This document shows, piece by piece, positions 11,885 through 23,400 of a stretch of DNA of 64,000 nucleotides (positions are counted from its first letter, which is position 1; every line of letters begins with the position of its first letter). Origin of the DNA: Numida meleagris. Lineage: Eukaryota > Chordata > Aves > Galliformes > Numididae. Position numbers and translations under genes: made by a program. The notes under the pieces were generated by a model. That model saw nothing but the letters and a program-made list of their open reading frames with translations, was not told the origin of the DNA and did no database searches. The stretch is taken from contig NC_034421.1 of the NCBI RefSeq assembly GCF_002078875.1, positions 14,176,781 through 14,240,780 on the forward strand, in the 5' to 3' direction.

Positions 11885-12630
11885 AACAGCATGAAGCCCT
11901 GAACACGGCTTCCAGCGGGGGCAGGGCCGGCTGCGGGCCGCTGCTGCGAGCCCCTCCCTGCGATGTGCCGGCTGCCCCGCGTCGGCTGCTTCCGTCGCTC
12001 TTCGGCTTCGCTTCGGGAGTTTCCGCTCTGGGGCCCTCCCCGTTGTCAGGGGTAACGGGGAGCATCGGAGCGAGCGCGGATTGGGGTGGCGCGGCCGCCG
12101 CAGGCAAGAAGCGGGCGGGAGCGCGCTGCGGCTCCGGGCCCGGCCTGCGCGGGACGGGGCTCCGGGAACGCCGTGCGGCGAAGGCTCCGGCGCGGGGCGG
12201 GCCCGCACTGGGCGCGGGGCGGCCTCAGTCGGGAGTCGGGCACAGCGGGGCTGAGCGGCGGCGGCCGGGCCTTGCCCCGGCGGAACCTCCCCTGGCCGTG
12301 CCGGGCAGCGCTGCCCCACGGGCGGGAGCGCTCCGGGAGCACCGCGTGTCGTCACGCCACGTTATGGGATAATCTTCCCCTTTTCATACAACTGTGAGTT
12401 GTAGTAAAATTGTAACGCGCCTAGGTTGGTAGGTGCAGCCAAGCACGGCTCCTCTGGCCCAAGTTCCCGACAGCTACCTTCCTGCTTCGGTCCGGGAGCC
12501 GAATGGACGCGTCAGCGGTGTTGGATGCGCTGTGAGCCGGCAGAGCTCCGAGTGCGGCGTCCCCGGGCTCCTGACGCCCCGAGCCGTGCCGGAACGGCCG
12601 CCCGGACCGCGGCTGGGCCTCTGGCAAGGT
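11885..12630 (+). promoter_or_regulatory. IFT140: CpG island 2, likely IFT140 promoter
   Basis: CpG density rises sharply at about 11890-12380 and again at 12480-12630. The stretch includes an ATTGG box (12080-12084) and a CRE-like TCGTCACG near 12350. It lies 1.7 kb upstream of the first IFT140 coding exon on the same strand and is followed by a plausible donor at 12629. The simplest reading is that IFT140 transcription starts here. Boundaries are visual estimates. Confidence 0.65.
12430..12628 (+). other. IFT140: Candidate non-coding first exon of IFT140
   Basis: CTGGCAAG|GTAGGA at 12621-12634 is a reasonable 5' splice site inside CpG island 2. The first coding exon has a real acceptor (CATGGCAG at 14265-14272) only eight bases before the ATG, so an upstream UTR exon must exist. 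This is the best candidate I can see. Its 5' end is unknown and the start given is arbitrary within the island. Confidence 0.35.
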
Positions 12631-12774
12631 AGGAACGGGGGCAGAGAATGACTTTGAATCTCCCTCTGCTTTTCTCTGTTGCATTTTCTATGCATTGTTT
12701 CAGAAGTGTCCATCACCGATATCCTCGCTGATCCATGCGAGGGAGGGGATTGTTCCCCTGTGCTCTGCCCTCGG

Positions 12775-12992
12775 GATCCCCCAGCACAGGAAGGATGGGA
12801 GCTGCTGGAGCGGGGCCAGAGGAGGGCATGAGGGTGCTCAGAGGCTGGAGCACCTCTCCTATGAAGAAAGGTTGAGGAACTGGACTTATTTAATGAAGAA
12901 GAGAGACTTCGTTGTGGCCTTTCGGTCCTTAAAGGGAGCTTATAAACAGGAGGTCTTTAAGTCCCTTCCAACCTAAGCCATTCTGTGATTAA
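12775..12992 (+). mobile_element. CR1 LINE 3' fragment
   Basis: The CR1-like words include CAGAGGCTGGAGCACCTCTC, CTATGAAGAAAGGTTGAGGA and the 3' end TCCCTTCCAACCTAAGCCAT followed by TCTGTGATT. The internal part is deleted: the middle of the 3' UTR is missing compared with longer copies. It lies in the 5' UTR intron of IFT140. Confidence 0.85.
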
Positions 12993-14272
12993 ACAGATCA
13001 GATAGGTGGGCTTGATCACCTTCTATGCCAACCCACTGCTGAACTTTGTGAGAAATTCTTCTCTCTTCAACCTTGGAAAAAAAATAGGTTGTGGCATGCC
13101 AGAAGCTCTTGTGGAAGGCAGTCCTCATTTTTCACTTTCTTCTTTGAGCAGTAAAGGTGGATAACGAATTTCCAAGATGATGGCAAACATAACGTTGGTT
13201 TGGTGCCTGTGTGTAGTTCATGTTGCTGACAATGTCAGTGGCAAGGTACAGAACCACCAGGCTATTTGAAAACATTGCCTACCTTTCTAACACATCTGAT
13301 CAAAGGTGCTGAATCTGATTTGATTTTTCTTTTTGGGGGGGAGAAGACAACCCTCTTAAAGCAAAATGTTTGTTTTAAGCAAAGATGGAATATTTAAACT
13401 GAAGAGACTTAAAAGAATTTCTGTGTCCAGTTTACATCCTCTGTCTGTGTCTGATTGGTGATCTGGGCAAATCTGCTGTACCTGCATGTGCCTACAGGTT
13501 AACAACCCATGGCTGAGCTGTTCTTAAGAGACCTTCATCCCCAGAAATGTCAAGGGAACTGTTTAAACCTTTGACGGGTTATTTTAATTTCTTAATTCTC
13601 AGGTCTTAGCATTTTTGCTAATAACTGAGGTGCTTAAAAGGTGGTTGTCTCCGGCTGTTTGTTTTTAAACCAAGCCAATGAGATTGTACAATGCAAATCC
13701 CAAAAACAATTTCCATATGTAAACTTTCAAAGACCAAGTGACCCTCTTCATTTCTGAGAAAGCTCTGAGAAGTGCACCGTTTCAGGTTTGTTTTCCTTGG
13801 AAAACCATCACTTATTGAGGGCTTTCATTCAGATGTAGTTAAGTTGTATGGGTCTTGCATGATTTAAACCTATCTGTCTTGTGATTCCAGCGGTGTAAGC
13901 TCCAAAATGGTGACAGCTTTTAAAGATTATTTTGAAAGAAAGCTCAGATGTGGGACTTCACAGCCTGAGATCACTCTACACATTGTTCTCTTCAGATATG
14001 AAGTGCTAGAAATACTCTTGAAATAACTCTGAGCTTGCCAGTGTGTTCTCTGAAATAAATCAGTGTAAGCCACTGAGAAACCAGGTGCTAGTCTGTGCAC
14101 ACTGTGGATCTATGGGCTACAAGGCTCAGTACTCCTTGCTACTCTTTAAAAATACCACTTTGACCTTTTTAATGTTCAGTACGTAGTGCTGTAAGATAGT
14201 GATGTGGTAGCTTCGTTTTTCTCCCTGTTTTTCACATACTTCCCTGTTAAATACCTGTTTTTCTCATGGCAG
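12993..14272 (+). other. IFT140: IFT140 5' UTR intron, remainder
   Basis: This is AT-rich intronic sequence ending in the acceptor TTTTTCTCATGGCAG. I see no exon or recognisable repeat here. Confidence 0.6.
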
Positions 14273-14280
14273 CTTCTGCT

Positions 14281-14427
14281 ATGGCTGTGTACGTGGATCA
14301 CCGAACAGAAGCTCCTGATTCAGTTGCCTCCCCTTCTCTTATAACATGGCACTCCATTCATCCTCTCCTGGCAGTTGCTTCTGTCAGCACAGCATCGGGA
14401 GGCTGTGTGGATATCTATCTGGAGCAG
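14281..14427 (+). CDS. IFT140: IFT140 coding exon 1
   Basis: It encodes residues 1-49, starting [19 protein letters not shown] and ending VDIYLEQ, the conserved opening of propeller 1. The exon itself begins at 14273 after CATGGCAG. The upstream ATG at 14266 lies inside the acceptor region and cannot be the start. The chosen ATG has G at -3 and +4. The donor is CAG|GTGAGT at 14428. Confidence 0.95.
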
Positions 14428-17400
14428 GTGAGTAAGCAGCAGCTTTGAAACTTCACTTTTGCATTATGTACATCTGCAGTTCCAACTTGTACTGGTGATG
14501 CTTACCAGTTTGCTTTTTAGGCTTAACAATAGAGTGGTCACATGCTTCTTTTTTCTCTTTTTAAACTTTTATGTGAATGAAGTGTACTCAGAAATGAGCA
14601 TTGAAAAAAATCATTCTTCCCCTTGAGCCTGAGCTGTTTTGCTAGAGCCAGCTTGTGCCATCTGAGAGGGTTTAGACAGGTATTTGCTGTGCCTGCTCTC
14701 ATAAGCTTTGCACGAGTGGCTCGGGTAGCACTTCAGTTTGCACAGTTTCCAGGGGAAAATAAGAATCTGTGTTACTTAGGGAAATGGTACAGCAGATGTC
14801 CTGAAAACATTGACATTTGTTAATATGAGTAGTCTATAAAATGCATAATTGTCAAAGTGCTTTATGGAAAACTGTCATCCACATTTGACAAATAGGAAAA
14901 TAAATATATGGAGGTGTTAAACAATTTGCCTGAAATAATGCATCAAACTATGCACAGAGGAGAGCCTACTTTTTGGAGCTATTTAAGCATTAGTTTATTG
15001 TATTCTCGGTGAAGAGCTTTATTTATTTATTTTAAATTGAATTGTGGTGGGGGCTGTCATATTCTTACAGGAATCCAAGTCTGATGTATGGTGAGAGCTC
15101 TTTGTGCACACTGTGAAGGAGGAATAGCCTGGCAAAGCAGAGTGAAGCAGTCACTTAATGCCACTGTGTTTTCAGAACATATTTTCAAGGGGATGTGCTG
15201 CACGCTGTAGCACACCTATGCGTGTGAAATAGCCACAAATACTTGGTGTAGCCACTTGTGTCTTACCAGATGTTCCGTTACACGTCAGTTCTTTTAGACA
15301 AGAAAATATCTTGTTGGCTGGCAAGAAAATCCGATTGTTTAGCTGCATTCTTGTATTGATCCTGCACTTTATTTCCATTTGCAGGGAGAGCACGTGCCCG
15401 ACACACATGTGGAGAGGAGCTCTCAGGTCACGTCGCTTTCCTGGCACCCTTCCAGACTGATCCTGGCGGCCGGCTGGGAGACTGGGGAAGTTGTCATAGT
15501 TAACAAACAAGACAAGGAGCTCCACGCTGCGCCGCCAAATCACAACGCCAAAATTACCATCCTGAACTGGAGTAGCAATGGCTCCCGCCTTGTGTCTGGT
15601 GATAGGGTAAGCAGCTCCGCTGTCAAACCTTGGATCTGGAAGACAGTGCATGCCCGGTGATGGAAAGGGTTATGGAATGGATTGCTAAGGGAAGGAATAG
15701 TTGCAGAAGCAGGGAACAGATGCGTTTCCTTGCTTTAGGTACAAATTAAAATGGTTAGGGAGTGAAAACAAATCTAATTGTGTTAACTTCTGTCCAGTTC
15801 TTTCAATTTACCTTTAATTGAGCTTCTCTAACCTCGCTGGTTAGAGCAGTAAGCCAGGATTTTGGGCTGTTTGATGCACGGAATGTTTGAGGTGTGGACA
15901 ATTTGAATTATTTGCGCCTGTGTTTGCAGGAAGTTTGCATGTTAACAATACACTAATACAAGTTGAACTTACTGTATGGAAAATGTTTTGGAAATGCTTG
16001 AAATGTCAGTCTTTATCAATAAGCTTATTGTCTTTTATATAGTGAAATGAGATTCTAACAATAGAGTATCTAAGATTCAGGACTAAGTTTTCATAGAAGA
16101 TTCTGATCTTGGCAATTCTTGAATGAGCATATGGTGCCAACGTGCTTTTTTACATTCTTTCTGATAAACCTGAACGTGTCTAAGAATTTTAGTTCTGTTC
16201 TTTTAGGATTTTGACCTGTGATTTGGAGGGAAATGTGATTTTTACATCGTTCTTGGTAAAATTCTGTTGCACTTGCTGCGTTTGACAGAAATTAAAAATT
16301 GTGAGTTGCAACTGGATTTATCCTCTTAATTAGAAAAGAGGAAATGTTGCCCAAAGAAAGGATAACAAACTGCAGCTGAGAGTTTATGTGGAGAATATGT
16401 TAATGTAGTTGCTGTTTACATTCAGGTTGCACTTAGGAACAGACTTCTTCAAGTTGATTTTTGGTGCCGGATCGCTGTAAGTCTTCTTAAGACAGAGGTG
16501 ATAATTCTTAGAGGCAGTAATACCACTCCTTTTGTTGTCTGTATTAACGAAGCAAAATGAGGTTGAACTTCGCATTGCAAGTTGTGGTTTTGTTCATGCA
16601 GTGCTCACACAGAGGACATCCAAATGCCATTTGCTTCCCTAAGTGTGAGCATAATAACAAAAATAAATAAAGTTCCGGCTGTGAAGCTGCAGCGTAGGTC
16701 AGCTTGTGGGACTGTTAATGTGTATGACATGCTGATGGCTTTTTGCATCTCTGCCTTCTTCATCCATAGTTTAATGCACTGCAAGATGCTTGTTGTCTCC
16801 AAAATCTGTGCCAGGCTCTAAGATTTGCACAGTGGTTGCACTTCGGTGTGTGCTTGTGTTGTTGCTTGCAGAAAAAGTCACAAATTGAGTTTGTTTGTGT
16901 GATAGTTCTCACCTATGCTGCAAATACATGTTATAGAAAGCATCTGCATTTGAACAGAAAAATATACTCACTGTCTTATCCCTAGCTTTTATATTCAGTT
17001 GAAATCAGTTTATATTCAAATAAACTGATTATATAAATTTCAGTTTATATTCAAATGAAATCTTAAGAGTGTAACCTGTCATAATAATGTTCAGGAACAA
17101 TTTTGAGGTTTGTTTGTAAGACTGAAGTTCTGTTTTGAGTCAGGTAAGCAGGTAAAAGTCAGACAAATGTAGTTAAGGGAAAGGACAGACTGCAGGGCTA
17201 TGAAGCTCTATCATTGAGAAATGGTAGAAGTTTTGTTGCTCAAAAAAACTTTTAAAATCAGTCTGAAAGAGATGGGGCATCATTATTTTCCAGCACCAAC
17301 TTCCATCGAGTACTATTGCATTAATTAGCTAACTAGCCTTGCTTTCTTTAATTTGTGATTCTCCTAATTAAGTTGTTTTGAAGAGTGAAATGTCATTGTA

Positions 17401-20400
17401 CTCAGATGGCTGCTGTCTGAAACAAAAGGAAGGCTCCAAACTTTGGAAATTCTTTACCTGCACAAATCGTATGCATTGTGTGATTTAATGTGGGCCCTGC
17501 ATAGGCCCGTGCTTGTCTATATCAGTTATGTGCATACTCAGGGATGCTTTTCTTAAGCTTTACTCTCCTGTAACTTAATATTTTTTTCATTTATCAACTA
17601 AACTACTTGCAAGATAAAAAGTGGAAAGAGAGCTAGTTGAGTAAATACCTGCAGCAGGAAACAAGGCTGTTCCACTTAATTGCTCTGGCAGTGTCATTTT
17701 ACTAAGAATCGATAAAGCCAACAAGTATTTTTAGATAATTTGATTTTAAATAGGCAAATAATGTAATTTAAAAAAAAAACCAAAAACATTTTTGTTTCTT
17801 GTTTTTTAGTTGTACAGGAGAGTAAATAACGTATGCCAGTTAAACGAAAGGGAGGTATTGCTCCATCACTAAAATGACATTCTTGTTTGTGCTGAGTAGG
17901 AAGAGTCTGGATCCTCATGTATGTGCAATGTGAGATGAATTAACCGTTGCCTTTTTTTTTTTTTTTTTTTAAGCATGGCATCTTGTTTCTATGGAGAATG
18001 GACCAGCGAGGTCGAGTGCAAGGTCCTCCCGTGCTGAAACACGAGTATGGAAGATGTCTGTCTCACTGCATCTTCCGACCACCCCCTCCTGGCGAGTAAG
18101 TGGAGTGTCCTGCCAGAGTGCAGGTGGACCAGCTCTCTCTTGTGCCACAGGAAGAAAAGCCCATTCACAGAGCGTTTAAAAAATCATAAAAATACAAAAC
18201 TGTCCTAGTTGTCCTCTGGTTCCAAGTTTATCTTCCTCTCTGGTTGCAACAGAGGCTGTGTTCTGTATGCAGCAACAAATCTTCATTTTGTCAACACCCT
18301 TCTCACTGTTGCTGTTTGTTCTTCTTTCTTTAGTTCTTCACAATTAGTGATGTTTGCTGATTAGAAAAGCACAGAGCACACTGGAAACAGATATCTATGA
18401 AATTATTGGCAAGAATAACTGAGTTCTTAAATATGTCTTTTCTCTCCAAGCAAGTAATAGTGGTCAGCTATTAGTAGTATTAAGAAAAAAAAAAAAAAAG
18501 AAAAATGCAGATGTTTCACATCTCTCTAAAAATAATAATGCTTAAAGGGGAGAAAGAAAGGTGAAGCAGTACAAGTGAAAGCTGGTGCTAAATAAGCTTT
18601 ATATCTTTTGGGGGTTAGTTGGTTTCCAACCAGTGTACGAAACGTCTTTCTTCTGCCTTTGCAATACTATGAAATATGCATTCCTTTCTTTAGGATGGAA
18701 TGTACTCTGTTATGTAGGGCACTGGAAATGAAGTATCTCTTGTTTGCAGAGACTTCCTACAGCTGGCAAAAGCTGCTGTGAGTGGTGATGAGAAAGCCTT
18801 GGATATGTTTAACTGGAGAAAAGCTGGAACAGAAGCACCTCTGAAAATAGGACTGCAGGAGGGACTGTCCTTCTTTATCACCTTGATGGATGGTAAGAGC
18901 AAAAACACTTTTCCAAGCTGCTGTAAACTTGCCTGTTAGTGGTCCAAAACAGTTCAATGCAAGTCCTACTTTCATATATACAGCTGGAGGGAGTATTCAT
19001 AAATGTTGAAGAATGTTTGCTAAGAAGTGAATGCAATGATGGAAATGTTAACGTCTTCAGGGTGAGTCCTCCCCAAAAAGAGCACCAAAGGTGTTTAGTT
19101 AGTCAAGTGAACAAAGAAATGAGTGTAAGGAAAGCAATCTCTAACACCCAAAACGTAGGTGAAATTAGAAGCTGTCAGCATTTATATGAAGCTGAAATAT
19201 TCCTGTTATGTCTTTTTTTATTTTTTTTCTCCCTGTGCTTTGGTATGATACTTCTGCATAAGGTGATAAAAAGTCTTCTCTGGTTTGTCCTTTCTAGGTT
19301 TCTTCCTGATATCCTTTCTTCCTCTGGCATATGTCTCTCTCTCCCGTTTTTACTCTTCCCTGTTCTGTTTTATTACCAACTAGTTTTCTTCCCACTCAGT
19401 CGTTCTCATGATGCCTTTTATCTCCTGCTAACCTGTTATCTCTTGGGAGCAGAGCCAGAGAGTGAGGCAATCACTGTCATGAGTACGTAATCCTCTCCAT
19501 TCAAGTGGTAACTACTCCAAAAATCCATGGAAGTTATGCTAGTTCCACTGCTCAATTACAGCATGATTCAGTGTTTACGCTCATTATGACAGTGGAATGA
19601 GACCCATAATTAACACCAGCATAACTAACTTCCTTATGGTTGCTGGGGTGACATTGTCTAGCTGTATGTTTGCCTTGCACAGCAGTGGGCTCTACCTTAA
19701 TTGCATTTGTGAGGTGTAAGCTTCTTTACTAAATATGAACCATTCAAATGAAAAAGAGTTACAGGACTTTTTTTTTTTTTAATACAAATGTAGAAGATGA
19801 AAATCTCTGAATAGCTGTGTGCTTGTTAGCAGCTGCTTTGAAAGTGAGCATCTGTTGGTGCACATCTCCATCTAGAGACGGACTTGGTGTCTTGCAGGGG
19901 GGTGTACTCAAAATTCTCTTTGTTTCTCGGGCCTCCTGTTTAAACTTCTATTTCCTACCATAGGGCAGTGGTGGTTTCTTTTCTGAGCTTTCTCATTGCT
20001 GAGGTTGATGCATTTTGGACACGGTTCTTATTTTAGACAGCGGTCACTCAGAATGGGTGAACATTTTCATAGCGTTTAAATGTGATCTACGGTTGTGATT
20101 TTTTTATCACAGACTAGTCTAATAAAAATGAATTAAATTACTGCTTTCAAATTTTTAATGCTTTAAACATTGTTAATGCAGTTTTAAAAGATCTCAGACT
20201 TGACTGAAACCAGGAGAGCAGCATCTTTTAAAGCTAAATTGGAGTGAGCGCCTCAAAAAAATAGAAAACATCTCCTGTGTTTCGAGTACGAGCCTAGATC
20301 TATTGCTGTGCTCAAAATGCTGATTGCTGTAGTTAATAATAATAATTTGGATAATATGTGATGTGAGATACTGATCTGAAGAAAGGATGCCTGAGTTGTT

Positions 20401-23400
20401 AGCAGTTTTAAAAGGTTGCTTTGCAATGTTCCCACAAGCACAACAAATCTTCAGTGCGGAGCATTTGAGATGGCTGGCGCGGGTCTTGGGACATAATGTG
20501 AGTGCTGTAAGGCTTCCTGATCTTCCTGCTGGTGGACCCGTGTTTGTAGCTGCAGGGATCTGTTCCCTGGCCTTGCAAACGTGGTGTGAAGAATGCTTTG
20601 TGACCTACTTCCAGATTCTGTAGGTGGTAGACTCATACAAGTATGACTGCAATAATGAATGCAACTCTCTGTGTGATAAGGAGTGCTGCGTTGGAGAACT
20701 GTTTAACAAGAGAAAGTTCAGTGTTTATTTTAGGTAGGGAATTAAGCAGCATAAGGACAGGTGGGACAGGAGTTTGGAACTTTTTTAATGTAGGCAATAT
20801 AGATGATGTGTAGAGAGTGATAATGCTTGCAAGGGTTTTGGAAATTATAACATTCTTTAAAGCTACATCATATTACACTGTAGGTACAGCGTTTCAGCAT
20901 AGATCCTTAGTGATCAGTCTTACACCTTTGTTTTCTACTTCAGCTGCTTTTGGGCATGTTTCATTTCACAGGCCTTCTTAAATTTGCAGCGAATTAAAAT
21001 GCTACATTGATATACTTGTTAAGAAATGGTATATATGTAACACTGACATCTGTCAGATTGCAGCAGGTGGTTTCAGTAATCCCATTTGCAAACTGCTGGA
21101 CTGCTATAGGTTTTTTCTCTGCACAGCTCTGCCTAGGACTTGGGTGTTACTACAATGTAAGCAGATAGTGCACCCTGCTTTAAGTGTTCCTGGATAAGAC
21201 ACAATCCTGTTTGCCTTTTAAGATTAATTCCTCCTATACCTAGTTTTTTGTGAAACCCACATGGAAAAGCTGCTCGCAGTGTGTGGTGGGATGCTTTTGA
21301 ACAATGAGGAGCTTCATATGCGCAGGCTTCTGTAATCTAAACTCTGCTGTAAATGGTAGTAATTCTTACCTTCTTTCACAAATTATGAGTACAGTAGATT
21401 TCAGAAGCCATCATTGGGCCTTCACATACCTGCACACACATGCAGAAGGTGCATTTTTAATTGAAAAAGATTTGTGATGCCATTTAAATGGTTTGCATCT
21501 GGATTTTCTAGATGAGCGAAAGAGAATAATTTTGATTTATTGCTACAGTCAGCTGTTGTAATTGTCTGTATCCAGAGACAAACTGCGAGACATCAGTTGT
21601 GGTTATTTTTCTTTTGGCACTCGAGGACTCTTTTATTGGAGTAGCAAGGAGCAGATTTGATTTTTTTTTTTTTTTTTATGGCTACAAGAGCTGTTAACTA
21701 AGAGCTGTGTAACTTGTTTGTGTGTGCTACAGGTTCTGTGCACTATGTGAATGAGAAAGGAAAGACAAGCCATGTATTGTCAGCTGACAACCTGGTACAG
21801 AAGCTTCTGTTCATGGAGAAAAAAGATGCTTTAGTTATAATAACAGAGAACCTGCTGTTGTCCTTGCATACAGTTACTGTCGAGGGAGATGCCAAGGAGC
21901 TCATGAAGGTAAGAGTAAAGTAAAATTGCAGTATTTAATCTCTTCTTAGGATTTTTCATTATTATTTCCTTCACCCAGAAATGAATCAACTTTTTTTTTC
22001 TCAGTTAATACTGCAGTGACCAAACATGTGCCCATTTAAAGGTGAAACAGAAGTCTGTTATTGAACTTGGAAAGATGGTTTTTGTCTTGCTATAGAGTTT
22101 TGTCTTAGTTTCTCTCATTGTAATCCTACGTTAGTTTTTTTACTCTTTAACTTGTCTTACTGAATTAAAAGGTGATATTCTAAAAATCTATCTGTAAACT
22201 CAGTACAATCAAATGGTTGTTAAAACATTTCGTGGAGAAATAGTTCAATATTACATATATAATATTGATATGTCCTCATTTTCATCATCCCCGGTTGCCT
22301 TCTATTTCAGATTAGCAGGAGCAGTACCCTCCTCGCCGTGATGTGCTCTTTTTCTGTAAATCTGAAAGATGGTTTTGTTCTCACTTTGTGACAGCGTCCT
22401 CTACAGCTGCAGAAGTCTCAGAAGACTTTAAACAGAAACTCCCAAGTCACAGAATTACTTTTGGGTCGCTGCATTGTTATTTTTATAGGGCTGAAAACAA
22501 AACTGTCCTCTTCCAGTAGGTACAGCCATCTTGACTCAACGAGCAGATGAAATGCTGTACTGTTGGGGCACACTGCTTCGAGGGTGAAGAAGGACCTTCA
22601 TATTTTTTTTTTTCTGATTTTCTTCATCTAAGTTCAGAAAAGAGTGGGCACTTTTATGTTACAGGAGTGTCAGCTGTTTATTAATTGTTACTTATTTTTG
22701 ACTAGAAGTAAGATCTGGTATTTTGCATTTAACGCAATATTAATCAAATCCTCACAGATCTAATACAAGGAGAAACACTGTTCCTTACCTACTTGCCTGA
22801 CTGCAAAACTTTTTTTAGTAAATTTATACATCCTATAGTTGATAAGTTTAATGGTGGTTGCTTCTTGGTCTCTGAATTATCACACAGGTCAGGGTTTACG
22901 TTTGAACTCTGGGGTCACACTGGACAAGTCAGATGCTTAGGCATTCAGCGTGTTGGTTCTACCTTCTGTCACTTCCTGGATTCATTTTTGTTAACAGGTG
23001 AAGTTGAGTGGGAAGATTGGTAATTCTGCAGACATCATTTTAATAGACCACAGCCTTATTGTTACAGCAATGGGTGAGGCAGTACTCAGGTAAGAATCCC
23101 ATTTTTAGGCTGTTCTTCCTGCCCATGAGAAATCCAACCAAGCAGTTTCTGGTCTGCAGAGCGCTGAAGTTCTTACTGAAGTGGTAGTGTCTTTTTTTAA
23201 AAAAAAACATAGAAACAAAAATGGCAATCTGCATAAACAACAAAAAAATGAAGATGCTCTTGTTTTGCTTCACAGAATAGAAGGAGCTAAATTACATTTT
23301 TCATCCCTGAGGAAGAAAACAAACTCCATGTATTTTCCTCTCTCCAAAGTATTTTTATCTTATCAGCCAGTGCTACCTGGACTGGTTCCTTTCCGAGTGC

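Larger units (their letters stand above)
14428..17973 (+). other. IFT140: IFT140 introns around coding exon 2
   Basis: The introns 14428-15384 and 15607-17973 flank coding exon 2. The first shows nothing recognisable. The second holds the inverted and direct repeats at 17003-17056 and ends in a pure T19 tract. No other gene is seen. Confidence 0.7.

Noticed and set aside
11852..12397. Frames of 98-167 codons in CpG island 2
   Set aside because: Overlapping frames on both strands with Arg, Ala and Pro-rich composition are typical of CpG islands, not a gene.
14266..14268. Upstream ATG as IFT140 start
   Set aside because: This ATG is part of the CATGGCAG acceptor and is removed with the intron. 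The ATG at 14281 matches the known N-terminus.
15172..15651. 159-codon minus-strand frame
   Set aside because: It overlies IFT140 coding exon 2 on the opposite strand. The plus-strand protein is unmistakable, so this is a shadow.
18939..19490. 183-codon plus-strand frame after coding exon 4
   Set aside because: It lies in an intron, has a T-rich hydrophobic composition and no recognised similarity, and the true exon ends at 18892 with a good donor.
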